Positions 23,548 to 35,010 of a stretch of 64,000 nucleotides of DNA are shown here, one piece after another. The stretch is from the NCBI GenBank assembly GCA_911728435.2, contig OU452198.1:38779902-38843901 (forward strand), read 5' to 3'. Made by a program: the position numbers and the translations under genes. This DNA comes from Apoderus coryli (taxonomy: Eukaryota; Arthropoda; Insecta; Coleoptera; Attelabidae). The number at the start of each line of letters is the position of its first letter. The stretch's first letter is position 1. A model generated the notes under the pieces. The model made no database searches. It worked only from the letters and a program-made list of their open reading frames with translations, and was not told where the DNA came from.

Positions 23548-23592
23548 GTCATACATGTTTCAAGACTAGACCAGTCCCATGATCAGTGGCGA
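23548..23592 (-). other. Inactivated hammerhead motif (G8 lost)
   Basis: Minus strand: CCACTGATC in place of CCACTGATG, a stem II of GGGACT paired with AGTCTT, then GAAACATGT and TATGACATGG. It is close to the 7113 and 51203 class, with ACATGT as stem III. The conserved G8, needed for the C3-G8 pair and for catalysis, is replaced by C, so cleavage is not expected. Confidence 0.5.
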
Positions 23593-23958
23593 ACAATCGT
23601 TAAATGAAAAGCTTTTAGATAGAAACATACTTTTGACTAAATATTTCACGTAGACAATGTGGCAAAGATGTAACAAGATTGTTGTAGATCTTATAATACC
23701 TATAATAAAAAAATTATCAGTGCTACCTATATTATATTAGGTATACCTATTATAATAGTCTGTCTCTTCATCAGGTATAAGTTCCACTTTATCGGTTTAG
23801 GTACTTAAATTTTACTTCTTTTTAATGTTTCTTCGGGTAAATAATAAGTTCGGTAGGAATAGGGCTTTGGGTATGAAACAAAAAATATAGAAAATAGAAA
23901 TTTGATATAGGGGTAGTTCTAAGCATTTACAAGTTTGTGACGTGTAGCGATTTTCGAT

Positions 23959-23988
23959 GCCGCCCCCGGAGGTATACATGAGGGCGGC
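23959..23988. other. GC-rich hairpin in AT-rich sequence
   Basis: GCCGCCC (23959-23965) pairs with GGGCGGC (23982-23988) across a 16-nt loop. It is locally conspicuous; function unknown. Confidence 0.4.
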
Positions 23989-24183
23989 GCAATGCCGTTT
24001 TAAATATCTCGTTTCGCTTTCTTGGAAAATAAAAAATTATAACTGATAACTGAAACTTAGTACTTAATACGTGGGCGTAAGAGGTAACTCACTTCACAGG
24101 TCTCTATTAATGAAAGAAAGTTAACATTTTGAGCATCTGCGTAAAATTAAATGTATCTGTTTGGTGGGTAGTTTTGATTACAA

Positions 24184-24263
24184 TAAGTCGGTGCCAAGCC
24201 CAAGCCCGAAACAAAATAAATCTATATTTACCTACTACCTATTTGGCTTGGTACCGACTATTA
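24184..24263. repeat. Short inverted repeat (MITE-like hairpin)
   Basis: AATAAGTCGGTGCCAAGCC and GGCTTGGTACCGACTATTAT are imperfect inverted copies around about 40 nt. Possibly a very small foldback element. Confidence 0.45.
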
Positions 24264-24419
24264 TGTGCATTGTTGTCTTTTGAATGATATTTGTATTTTG
24301 TTATTTTTCGTATTTTTTATTAGTTCTTTTGACAGCTCTGGTGTTCATCAATACACCTGTATCCCGAATTGCACCAAATTGCGATGCTATTGAACAAGCA
24401 TATAATCCTAAATATAATA

Positions 24420-24552
24420 TTCTTTTTGAACTACCTGTATCTCGAAAACCAAGCCGTAGCGGACCCATGTACATATGAAATTTGTATCTTAAAATTAGTC
24501 AAAGAATCACCCTTTAAAGTTTGTACAAGTACTTATGCAACACCCTGTATAC
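24420..24552 (+). repeat. ACACCCTGTATA-ended repeat, copy 1 (copy 2 at 63510-63635)
   Basis: Shares with 63510-63635 the order CTGTATCTCGAAAACCAAG / CCCGTATCTTTTAACCGAAG, GCGGACCC(A/G)TGT(A/T)CAT, TTTGTATCTTA / TTTTTCTTATTTTAGT and a final CACCCTGTATA. Non-coding interspersed family. Confidence 0.5.
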
Positions 24553-24559
24553 ATAGATA

Positions 24560-26395
24560 CTTTGATTTGCAATTTGCAAATCTGTCAAACTAGGTAATGC
24601 TGTTTTTTTTTTATTTACTTTCAAATATGGTGTTATGTAATTGTATTCAAATTAAATGTTTGGGGATGATATTTACGAGTTTTATTTTTTTATATAGAGA
24701 AACTGTTATTCAGTTTTTAAGGATCAATCTGAAGCAGACGATTGTACTTGTTAAAACATGAAAAAAGTTATTGTCGTGATACTTTTAACACCCTGTTGGT
24801 GGGTTTTTAAAGCTTTTTACGAAATGTGTTAACAATACAATCTACATAAATCGTTAGTTTTTTAAAGTTTTATGATCATTGCACAAAAACCAATATTAGG
24901 GAGGCTGTAAGTTTTTTTTCAAATCGGCGTTGCAGAATTTGAACCTAATTGTGATAATTGTGTTATTTTACTAGTATAGATATTTTTGAGTAAATTAATT
25001 CGGTTATAATCGATGAGTAGAATCTTTGGAGTTAAATACATTTCACAAAAACCCTGAACCATATTTCTCAATAGATTTAAATTTTCATTAAAAACAGATT
25101 AAAAATTCTAATTTTTTACATCCTGCATTTCGAAACCGTATTTTTTTAAATAATTATTGTCATGCTGGAAATTTCAAACCTTATTTACTTCAGCAACTTG
25201 TAAAAAGTACAGCCTTTTTAATATTAACATTTCTTAAAATCGATATTAAGCGATAACGATGACTTTCTATCAATATCACAGAAGGATACATTTATTACGT
25301 ATATAATTTGTTAGATTTTACATCTCCGAATTGAAACACACGCAAAAAATGTGCATAAAAAAGTTAGGGTAGCATTTCACGCCTTTATGCCCCTTTAATT
25401 TACCCGCCTCTGAGATTTATTTTTTCATAATGTTAACGACAAGTTGAATCTGCTGTTTGAGTTTGATCCTTAAAACTGAATCAGGTAATAACCGGAAGTC
25501 CTATCTATAACGCCAAATTTCGTTAATTTAAATATAACTTTTTGATGCATCCTTATATCCGAAATTTAAAATTAAATGACTAAAATAATATTATTTTAGT
25601 CATTTAAAATTATTGTCTAAAACATTTAATGAACCAGCCCTGTATATTTATACTATTATAGTAATTTCTTTTATTTTCGTCCATACACATTAATCTTTGC
25701 GTAGATAGGTATACGTATACCATATAATTTTATATTACTACCCGACAAAAAACACTGCTGCACAGTAGTACATATATGATACCTATAATATAAAAACAAA
25801 CTCCCACCTCGTAGGGGAAAGTATACTCGTCCTTGTCTAACATTGCCCATATGATTATTTTATTTCAACACAATACATATAACGCCATCTACAATTTCCA
25901 TGGTTGCATGTTTTTCTAATAGATGTAGCTCGTGTCGAGACAGTTTCAATTTTTGTTTTATGTCCCATATACGCTGACTATCTATTGTGTAGATTAATCT
26001 TTGCTCCAGCTGATCTGAGTTTGTAGAAGGATAACACATATTAAGCCACCTGAATTGAGGCCAACCAGGCACTGCATGAATTCTTAGAAACTCCCAATTA
26101 ATAAAAATAAAAATTCGCGTGCAGCACAGTACACATCATAGACGTGAATCTTCTTTCACGAGAATTTCAAACTACAACAGTATCTCGTATAATACACAAT
26201 CTTTGCCTTGTAAAATAACACCCTAAGTGTAGCTGTGCCTATGCATGCACTCGTTTTCTCTCGCTGCTATATACATAATAGTGTATGGTATAGGATATAG
26301 TGTGTAGCATACACCACAAATATCTCTGTCTCTCTCTCCCTTATATTTGTTATATGCCTCATCTCTTTTGCGTACTGTATATCTATTCGGATATA
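24560..26395. other. No recognised gene; several repeat termini
   Basis: ACACCCTGTTGG near 24790 and GCCCTGTATATT near 25638 are termini of the common repeat type. The frame 25860-26072 (minus) overlaps a segment repeated in inverse orientation near 23110-23155, so it is more likely repeat than gene. Confidence 0.35.
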
Positions 26396-26399
26396 AGTT

Positions 26400-26475
26400 C
26401 TATCCCGATTTCACATACTGTATCTTCTGTATTAAAGATTGATTGATTGAAGAAGACCATTGGTCGATGATCGAA
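26400..26475 (+). other. Retroposon (GATT)n tail abutting a hammerhead-like relic
   Basis: TGTATTAAAGATTGATTGATTGA is a typical 3' tail of a non-LTR element. It runs directly into GAAGAAGACC-ATT-GGTC and then GATGATCGAAACT, which resembles stem II and the GAAAC box of the hammerhead class, with the first box damaged. A retroposon seems to have inserted at the edge of a PLE-type sequence. Confidence 0.35.
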
Positions 26476-27262
26476 ACTCTCAAATATAAAAAATCCTTAA
26501 ACAAGCATGTTTTGTTTATTTTGCATGGTTTATTTGTGAGAAAAGTTCTGCATAGACAATGCATCAAGAGTCATTAGCTGTTGTTTCTTTGAACATTCAG
26601 TTAGCTTTATCACAGCAATTATTTTATTCTGCTTAATTTGTTGGTATACGCCCATGGACTCTAAGTTTATTTTCTTGCCAAAGAATTCGGATGTATATAT
26701 ATTCAACTTAAAACAACAACATGAAAGGACCATTATATCCAAATGTCATAGGTACATTTCTCAGTGGCCTGTCGTTGCTCTAACCCGAAACGACCCGTAC
26801 ACTTAATGACGTCTCTTTTCCCACTACTGTCATTTGTCATTGGGTTGTAAAGCGTTTACAGCAGACTTGGTAGTAATGGACACCACAGAGTTTTAGAGGT
26901 AAGCTCTTGCGGTTTACTAAATATATACAGGCTTTCTCACTAAAACTACGGTCATTAACGACCATTTTGTGGATAAAAAATACCAAATAAAAATGAGATG
27001 AGATATTGGTATAAAGGTAGAAAGTGTCTTTAGTTCTTTACCTACGACTACTACTGTAAATACTAAAAACACACCGTCTCCGATCAATGTAAGATTCCTA
27101 TTACGTACGGTAACAAAATCGCACAGCTTGGTAAAAAAATCGTACAGTTTTCCTAGCAACCGCTTAGCAGCGGTCAATACAAACAACCTTATTCAAAAAC
27201 TGACATAATCTTAAATCAAAGTTGTATGTGAGTGTAATATTATAAATTGAAATTAGTTTGGA

Positions 27263-28361
27263 ATGTCGAGTGACAGCGAAATAGGAAATTTAACTCCACC
27301 CAATATTAGCGAAATTGCAGAAGCTGCTAAAAACAACTTGTTACCAGCAAAATCTGAATATCGATACAAATTTACTTACCAAAGATTCATGAAATGTACA
27401 TTAAAAAACGACGTTAAATCATTTTCCGAGAATGTAATGATGGCATATTTCCAAGAAGTATCAAAAACGATGAAGCCTTCCTCACTTTGGTCATTTTACT
27501 CAATGTTAAAGGTCACACTTAATATAAATCACAATGTCGATATTGCAAACTACTCCAAATTATAAGCTCTCCTGAAGAGAAAATCAGACGGCTTTAAATC
27601 CAAAAAATCCAAGATTTTGACAAGCAAGAATATAAACAATTTTCTAGAAAACGCACCAGATGATAAATATTTGTTTATGAAGGTAATATATTGAGCTCAA
27701 TATAATGTTAGATGTGTAAATTTCTTTCAAATCGTCTTTTAGGTTGCTCTTATAATTGGTATAAGCGGTGCATGCAGGAAACAAGAGTTGCGTAATATAA
27801 AACCGTCAGATATTCAAGACACAAGGAAGAATCTAATTATTAATATTCCCGATTCAAAAACTAAACGGTAACGTTCTTTTGTGGTGTCAGAATATTTTTA
27901 CCCCAATGTTAAAAAATATAATAAACTTTCGTTCTGCAGTAAATACAGCTCCAAACTTACCTTTTTTTCTAAACTCTATAAACGGAAAATGTACCAAACA
28001 GTCTGTTGGTATTAACAAGTTAGGAAAGATTCCAAAACAAATAGCCATATATCTGGGACTACCAGAAGCAGCTACTTATACAGGACACTGTTTTCGACGC
28101 TCGTCCGCGACTATTTAGATTTAAAAAGCCGTAGCTGAAGGGTATGTGGATAATTCCCTAAATAATCAAACTAACAATTCGTCTAAAATATCATCTGCAA
28201 TAGCAAGTACTAGTAATAGTACTAACAGTATTAATGAAAATTTCATTGAGGCAACTATTAATGTAAATCTTACTTATGCTTCAACAAGCAAAACAAACAT
28301 ACCTTTTGTCTTCAATAATTGTTCTGTAACTATAAATAATTATTATAATAAGAATAAATAA
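27263..28361 (+). pseudogene. Crypton-type tyrosine recombinase, decayed, with one intron
   Basis: The frame starts MSSDSEIGNLTPPNISEIAE. It covers an N-terminal SAM-like domain (YRYKFTYQRFMKCTLKND, LWSFYSMLKVTLNINHN), interrupted by an in-frame TAA at 27563, then continues ALLKRKSDGFKSKKSKILTS. A canonical GT-AG intron at 27683-27742 separates YLFMK from VALIIGISGACRKQELRNIK, which holds the first catalytic Arg. After a stop near 27868 and a frameshift near 27925 come GINKLGKIPKQIAIYLGLP and TYTGHCFRRSSATI (His-x-x-Arg). A deletion removes the RHGGW-type block; the frame resumes AVAEGYVDNSLNNQ with the catalytic Tyr. The protein would recombine DNA as a Crypton or as a domesticated relative (KIAA1958/ZMYM type). 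Now a pseudogene. Confidence 0.75.
27683..27742 (+). other. 60-bp GT-AG intron in the recombinase pseudogene
   Basis: GTAATATATTG at the start and CTTTTAG at the end; removal joins the coding frames without loss. A pyrimidine-rich stretch precedes the acceptor. Confidence 0.65.
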
Positions 28362-28536
28362 TATAATAAAAAATAACATATGTAAATTTACATAATCATA
28401 CTGTAGAATTATTACAATAAATACCTTCGCGTTGATGTTATCACGTTCTTAAATTATTAAATTATTGATATTGTTACCAATTCAGATGGAAAACTAGAAC
28501 TAAATGATGTTGTGTGAATAAGAAGGTCGTAGGTAA

Positions 28537-28655
28537 AGTATAGTACGTAATACGTGTTGTAATGCAATTACGCACGAAGCCCCTACGCGGCTTCGTGCGT
28601 AACTTTTCCATTCGTGCGTAAAATGCTTTTTACAACACTTATTACGTAATATACT
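28537..28655. repeat. Palindromic element around TTACGCACGAAGCC
   Basis: The perfect inner hairpin has 14-bp arms TTACGCACGAAGCC (28568-28581) and its complement (28589-28602) with a 7-nt loop, followed by another TTCGTGCGTAA. Outer arms TACGTAATACGTGTTGTAA and TTACAACACTTATTACGTA are also inverted copies. It starts about 175 bp after the recombinase frame. It may be a small MITE or a binding/recombination site. Confidence 0.55.
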
Positions 28656-28659
28656 ATTA

Positions 28660-30860
28660 CCAATGGTTACAGCCAACGAAATCCGTTTTGAAACAGTTAA
28701 GTTCTTCGTAAAGTCAAAATATCACCAAGTAATTGCGCAAAATCAGAATTCCAAGCACTAAACTCATTAAAAGCAAACCCCATTGTGACTATACTTCAAG
28801 TAGATTAAAAGAAATGCAACAGGGGTGATAGTACAGAAGATTATCAAGAAAAGGATAAAGGAGAATAGGACGTTATGGCTTTCCTAAGATTCATAAATCG
28901 AATGTGAACAAAATATCTTAATTGCATTTTAAAAAACTATGTGGGTCACACTCCAAGTTTCGTACTCAATTCACAACACGTTGTACAAAATTACAAGAAA
29001 TTCAATTCAATTCAACTGGAATATTAAAAAAAATAAAATTCAGAATTCTATGTACAAAATACGATAACAACACTATTCTGTAATCGTATTTTGTCGTAGA
29101 CTGGTTTACTAACCGTATTGCGATGTTGCCATTATCTCTTCATGGCTTGTCTAGAGAAGGCTGCGTTAAAACCTTGTTTTGCTACTTGAGGAAATGAATA
29201 TCTTCTATATTTCTTCGTCCTCTCAAGGCTCCTACTTAAAGCCATACATTTTGCAGTGTTCTTCATATTCGATATTTTTTCATTGGCATGAGAATAATAA
29301 GGAATGTCGTTGGGCAGCATATTTTTTTAAGACGAAACAAAATGCAGTAGGTATATTTTATATCAAGAGTGATTTTGTTATTATTTTTAATCTTTGAGAA
29401 TTATTTGAGAAAATTGACTTATGCCTAGTGTTAGTAGTAGATCATAGTCAGTAATTTGCAAAGACCTGGTAACCTGATGAGTCAATCTGTCACTATAGTT
29501 GATTTTCCTAAAATGTTCTTGAACTATCTTCGTAATTTCAACATTTTTCCTATTCAAACAGCAAAATGATGAATATTTACCGGAGACCTGTTTTTGGTCA
29601 AAAAAATTAAAAATAAAATATTTATTCAAAAACAGCTAAAGATATCAGACATAATACTTCAAAAGAGATAAGGATTCCAAAACTATAATAATAAATATAT
29701 ATATGTATATATAATAAGAAAATTGGTATTAACTTCCGGTATAATCGGAAGTTGTTCAAATATGAGAATATTGTAGGCTAGTAGATTATGTTGAACTGAG
29801 TAATCGCTTAAATTTTCAAAATAATCGTACGGCTACTTTTCCCAAAACTTTTAAAGTACCATAAATCAGCCGTCACCCTGTACCTATGTGTACGCATATT
29901 TTCCTGCTACATATAAATTCAAAACGCGTCTTTTCATATATGAGTAATAATATGTCAAACAACTTATCCAAAGCACAACTTCTCTGCAGTCCCCAAACTA
30001 ATTTCCCCAAAGTCTCTAAAAACGGACTTTGTGAATTTTAAACTGGCTAATCTGCATAAGCAAAGGGAGCGAGATTATATATATAGCTCGTCCGTCGTAT
30101 TTTTCTCTATTCTAAGAGGAGCTTTATGGGTGAGTAGACTCGAACTCACTTTACGTTATATTACGTAGTCAGAAATTCAGCTTATCCTGCAATTGATAAA
30201 AACAGAGCTCTAAAATAAAAATAAAATATTTTAATAGAAATACGTACACAGTGAGTCTATACATTAAAATTTAGATACTAAAATTAATATGGCCTGCGAT
30301 TTCGGAAAACGTGAAGGTGATGTTATCGAGTTTTGTACTTTTAATGTCTAAGCATAATCTTTTTGCTGTCAAAGTTTGGGACCCTCGGAATCATCCCCTT
30401 TCCCCTACAACATTGTCCAATAAGTTTAAAAAATCAAAGTAAGTACTATACTAATTTTATTTATAATGTTTCTCCTTCTAACTCAGACATTTCAGTTTAA
30501 AATTCTAAATAGACTACCCACAGTTACGCAGAGGTTTGAAAGACAAATTTCCGAAGTACCTATTTCATTTAAGAAAGTCATAAATTGTATAACTTATAAC
30601 AAAAATTCATATAGGTAATATCCGATGAGAAAGAGCGGTACGCTCTGTCTTCGGCAGTTTTAAGAAATTTCGTAATACTGCTTGCAATGCTTGGATTTTA
30701 AATAATCCCGGAAAGAGTATGACTATATACGACATACCGTTAGTAATCTCCAATGCGTTAAAATCCCCGTCAGGATCCATCCAAAACATTAACAGAAATG
30801 TTCCAACTAGCCGTAATGCCCCTTGTTGCAGTGGTTTAGCAACGCATTATACTGAGAATT
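28660..30860. other. No recognised gene
   Basis: AT-rich. A hairpin AACTTCCG-GTATAAT-CGGAAGTT occurs at 29730-29752. Frames at 29132-29320, 29387-29629 and 30607-30789 are unlike known families. Confidence 0.35.
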
Positions 30861-30863
30861 TTT

Positions 30864-32065
30864 TTTTGTAAGGCTCCGTTCGACATGTGTCCCCGGTTTC
30901 ACTGCAGCCTCATGGGCTTATTGTGAAAAGTCCCCGTAGTTTATGCCACCCAATCCAACAACCCTGCACCCTCCACTAACTTGTGGAGTTCAGTTATGTG
31001 TTGGGTGTCAATATCTGCGGGCGCAAACAGCGCGTGCCCAAAAATAGCGTGTCGTCGCATTCGCTGTAAGGCTACACACTCACATATCACATGGTGAGCT
31101 GTTTCAACTGCCCCATTACACAATCTGCATTGCAGGTCCCCGTTATACAGCCCCATCTTATTTAGGTGACTTCTCAGGGCGCAATGCCCAGTGAGGAGTC
31201 TTATAGTTATTCGACTCCTGCTTAATGTTAGCAGTTTTTCAGCTCGTTTTGTTGCTGCACCAGGTACGAATTTCTTACCATGTTCCTGCTTAGGAATATG
31301 TTCCCAATATCTCTGGTGCTCTTTTTTTGACCCAGCACTTCAGAAGTTCCCGCGCCCTTCTTTTAGACAAGCCCAGCGCAGGTTCAGTGCCAGTATATGG
31401 GTTTTCAGAGGCTTGTCTAGCCAGCCAATCCACTCTCTCGTTGCCTTCTATTCCCGAGTGCCCCGGGACCCACACTAGATTAACCCTATTGCGGTCCGCT
31501 AAGGCCCTAAGTTCTTTTTGGCATTCCCATACCAGTTTAGTTGTCACCTTAGGTCTTTTTAGCGCCCTTAAGGCCGCCTGGCTATCTGAACATATATTGA
31601 TTCGCTTATTTGTATAGGCCCTCAATTTTTAGTTTTGCACACTGTAAAATTGCAAATACTTCGGCTTGAAACACGCATGTGTTTTTCCCCAGTGAGAATC
31701 TTAGATTCGAGTTCCTTGTCTCACTATATATTCCTGCACCACTTCCACCTTCAGTTTTCGACCCGTCTGTAAACCAGGTTATCCCTCTCAGTGTCCGCAT
31801 GCAGTCTTGATTAAGAACTTTTCGGTCCATAAAATGTACCTCGAAGTTTATGTGGAATTCAAATTTTGCTCTGATGTGGTCCATGGACATGTCTATGATG
31901 CCATGCCCAATACATGCCCCAATTTTGGTATCTCCCCGATGAGTGGGTACAGTTCCTACTAGCCCTCGCAGTCTAATGAATGCCGCCCCTGCCTCCATCC
32001 TTACCATGATGTGCAAGGATGGGAGGTTCAGCAAAACTTCTATGCTGAGCACATAGTAACTCGGG
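30864..32065 (-). pseudogene. R1/Jockey-type non-LTR element: RNase H and 3' end
   Basis: Minus strand: SIEVLLNLPSLHIMVRMEAG (the segment between reverse transcriptase and RNase H), ITWFTDGSKTEGGSGAGIYS (first RNase H Asp), VFQAEVFAILQCAK (Glu), ICSDSQAALRALKRP (Asp), LVWVPGHSGIEGNERVDWLA (last Asp). Then comes a C-terminal CRLCNGAVETAHHVICEC zinc-binding block and LLDWVA-stop at 30941. Frameshifts lie near 31620 and 31318. The 3' UTR ends ACGGAGCCTTAC plus an A-tract. All four RNase H residues survive. A second copy of the 3' end lies at 60805-60990. Confidence 0.85.
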
Positions 32066-33404
32066 AAAGTATCGAAGCTTATCCAAAAGCATCGGTGAGA
32101 AAAACAAATCGACTTAGCCGTCGTAAACGAGAAACCAGACTAATAATTAGAGATGAGGAATAAGCGTCTGAGCAAGAATAACAACAAAGGGGAAACAGTC
32201 AAACCTAGTCCGTGTTCGAACAGCAAGGAACATACCTCTATAATAATTAATACTATTGTTAATAATTGTTATACATTTATAATATGCTTCTGATATTATA
32301 AACTAACAACAAATTTTACTCACTTAGTCAGTGACATTTTCTATAGAACGAACCTAAACATTTTATAATATGTGTATTCGTCACTTCATTATTTTCAGAC
32401 ATTAACTGATGATACATATTTAAAAAAATACGCTGGCTTTACACATGTAATTCTTGATGTTTAAACTTCCAACGTTTTCCGCTCGTGTCGTATACCGTGT
32501 CGTATACTGGCCGCGTATCTGATACAGTGACTGAAAAAAGTAAACTTAAAATTATTAATTAGTTTCCAGCTTCCCATGTCCGTCGCTACCGGGTAGCGAT
32601 GGTAAATTAGCGTGAATCACGTCGGGTCACAGATGAGCCTCCATGAGCAGGCATCAATTTCCGTGCGACTCACGCGACTGGTCGTGACATCGTCATTACG
32701 TGAGTGGCGTGTGTGACTCGGACGGATAAAATTATAAAAGGACATGAAAAGGCACACCGCGTCCAACTCTGCTACCTGGATTATGTAGCTTGCAGAAATT
32801 TTCGATATGACCTGATGCATTATAGCAACCTCATTGTTGGCCACCCTGGTTTTTACTGAACTGTTTTCTATTACAGTATTTAGTAATAAAACCAACTCCA
32901 TCTATTTCATATGAATGATATTGCAAAACAAGAAAACACAAATTTAAAACTCATTCGTTATTTCCTCCTAGGTAATCTAGCTATTCCAGTTACACATTTT
33001 ATCATGTAGACAGCAGAAATACTAAATTCTAATTACTTATTTTTTAATCTGTCAATTAATGAAATCCACTAATTAGACCATGATTCCGCAATATCTTATA
33101 CAAGTTGGTTACAAAAGGGCGGCTCACTCTTTAGGGGCATGTAAAGGGTGTATGCTCGCCTTCTCATAGCTTCGAGATTAATCCAAGTTAATTTAAACTT
33201 TGTTCAAAACTGTAACTGTAATTTATCTTTCTTCAATCCGAATGTTTAGGACTCCACCACAATATTTGTCTTGACTCGTTGTATTCACAACATTTGGACA
33301 TAGACGTGGACGAATAAAGAACAGAATAGGGAGAGGAAGTTCTTTATTATAGATAGTTCAGAGATACATGTCAATCAAAACTGTGCTGCAAATTTCTCCC
33401 AATA
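32066..33404. other. No recognised gene; locally GC-rich patch at 32460-32760
   Basis: Between 32460 and 32760 the sequence is richer in CG (for example CGTGACATCGTCATTACGTG) than its surroundings. The minus frame 32617-32901 covers part of it but shows no family motif. Nothing else is legible. Confidence 0.3.
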
Positions 33405-34012
33405 TTTATTTTTTCTTTTTATGAAATAATCCATTCTAAGAGGAGCGATGATTAATATAGAAATTAAACGACGTCTGCTCCACAAAACAAATATATTTAT
33501 ATTTTAAAAAACTTCAAGGCACATCGCCCAAGTCAGTCAGACATGTTTCGAGAAGAAACTTCTCATCATCAGTGACAATCAAGTACAAGGTTTCATTCTT
33601 CTTAATATAACATATTCTAAAAATAAGAAATAAGTAATTTTATAATGTGTACAACAATTTGAACAAAGATGTTTCTCACCATTTTGTGAAAAAAGGGGGT
33701 TATGTGGACATTTTATATAAGTAACATAAACTCAATGCACTGCATTATATGAAAAGTAAAATAAAACTTTGGAATTTAACATAAACTTAAAATAATAACT
33801 TATTATTAATGGCATAATGCCTTTATTTATATTGAAAGTGTTTCTTTTTGTTTATCATTGTTGATTTTCAAGAAATTTTAAGAAAATTTTTAAGTTGTTT
33901 TCAACATTTTAGCAACTAATGACAAATGTCAATTGTTGAGGTTATGTTTAAACAGATTCTTCTTAAATCTAGTGTTGTTGAAACCAGATCATCTTTTTAC
34001 AATATCACGAAC
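33405..34012 (-). mobile_element. Hammerhead-bearing repeat, copy A (left arm of large palindrome)
   Basis: Oriented by its ribozyme on the minus strand. 33454-34012 is the left arm of a near-perfect palindrome; the outer part TATGAAATAATCCATTC (from about 33419) extends past the palindrome and recurs at 34674, showing the unit is larger than the arm. No protein frame. Likely a non-autonomous retroelement (PLE terminal repeat or retrozyme-like). Confidence 0.6.
33536..33576 (-). ncRNA. Hammerhead ribozyme, copy A
   Basis: Minus strand: stem I GTCA/TGAC, CTGATGA (33566-33572), one extra T, stem II GAGAAG/CTTCTC with loop TTT, GAAAC, palindromic stem III ACATGT and cleavage triplet GTC (cut after C33540). 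All core bases are present apart from the single insertion between A9 and stem II. Confidence 0.7.
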
Positions 34013-34022
34013 TTCAATTATT

Positions 34023-34581
34023 GTTCGTGATATTGTAAAAAGATGATCTGGTTTCAACAACACTAGATTTAAGAAGAATCTGTTTAAACATAACCTCAAC
34101 AATTGACATTTGTCATTAGTTGCTAAAATGTTGAAAACAACTTAAAAATTTTCTTAAAATTTCTTGAAAATCAACAATGATAAACAAAAAGAAACACTTT
34201 CAATATAAATAAAGGCATTATGCCATTAATAATAAGTTATTATTTTAAGTTTATGTTAAATTCCAAAGTTTTATTTTACTTTTCATATAATGCAGTGCAT
34301 TGAGTTTATGTTACTTATATAAAATGTCCACATAACCCCCTTTTTTCACAAAATGGTGAGAAACATCTTTGTTCAAATTGTTGTACACATTATAAAATTA
34401 CTTAGTTCTTATTTTTAGAATATGTTATATTAAGAAGAATGAAACCTTGTACTTGATTGTCACTGATGATGAGAAGTTTCTTCTCGAAACATGTCTGACT
34501 GACTTGGGCGATGTGCCTTGAAGTTTTTTAAAATATAAATATATTTGTTTTGTGGAGCAGACGTCGTTTAATTTCTATATT
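34023..34581 (+). mobile_element. Hammerhead-bearing repeat, copy B (right arm of large palindrome)
   Basis: Reverse complement of 33454-34012 over 559 bp. I saw one difference (AAGAAATAAG against AAGAACTAAG) and no net indel (33454+34581 = 34012+34023). The 10-nt spacer is TTCAATTATT. Confidence 0.65.
34459..34499 (+). ncRNA. Hammerhead ribozyme, copy B
   Basis: Identical to copy A on the opposite strand: GTCA 34459-34462, CTGATGA 34463-34469, extra T, stem II 34471-34485, GAAAC 34486-34490, stem III ACATGT, cut expected after C34495, then TGAC closing stem I. Confidence 0.7.
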
Positions 34582-34667
34582 TATTTTTTCATTTTTGACA
34601 TTAATTAGGTAATTGTTTCGATATCATTATTCGGGTGATTTTTTTTTTATTTCATGTCAAACTTTGT

Positions 34668-35010
34668 TTATTTTATGAAATAATCCATTCAAAGAGGAGC
34701 GATGATTATATATTTAAATCAAACGACGTCTGCTCCACAAAACAAATATATTCCTATATCAAAAATCACGGCACAGTGCCTATGTCAGTCAGACATGTTT
34801 CGAGAAAGTTAAATTCTCATCATCAGTGACAATCAGGTACAAGATAAACAATTTCAGTTTTACCAATGTAACATATTCAGTTTGTGAAAAGGTTTTGTGA
34901 AGATTTTATGTAAATTAAAGTTAAAACATTGTTTTATATGAATTCAAAATTAAAATAAAAATTTAAACTATATTTGAGATTAAAATTATTTAATGGCATA
35001 ATGCCTATTT
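34668..35010 (-). mobile_element. Hammerhead-bearing repeat, copy C (diverged)
   Basis: Shares with copy A, in the same orientation, TTATGAAATAATCCATTC, AGAGGAGCGATGATTA, AAACGACGTCTGCTCCACAA, the ribozyme and the word TTAATGGCATAATGCC near 34988. Sequence between is clearly diverged, so this is an older or different subfamily member. Confidence 0.6.
34788..34830 (-). ncRNA. Hammerhead ribozyme, copy C
   Basis: Stem I GTCA/TGAC, CTGATGA, extra T, stem II GAGAA/TTCTC, GAAAC, ACATGT and GTC are all kept, while stem II and its loop differ in sequence from A and B (TTTAACT against TTT). Pairing kept despite base changes argues for past selection on structure. Confidence 0.7.

Noticed and set aside
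25860..26072. 70-codon minus-strand frame as a possible gene
   Set aside because: Part of its sequence recurs in inverse orientation near 23110-23155, so it is repeat DNA; no start context or family motif.
26917..27186. Hydrophobic 89-residue minus frame as a membrane protein
   Set aside because: No similarity; it lies in AT-rich DNA upstream of the recombinase and hydrophobic frames are common by chance there.
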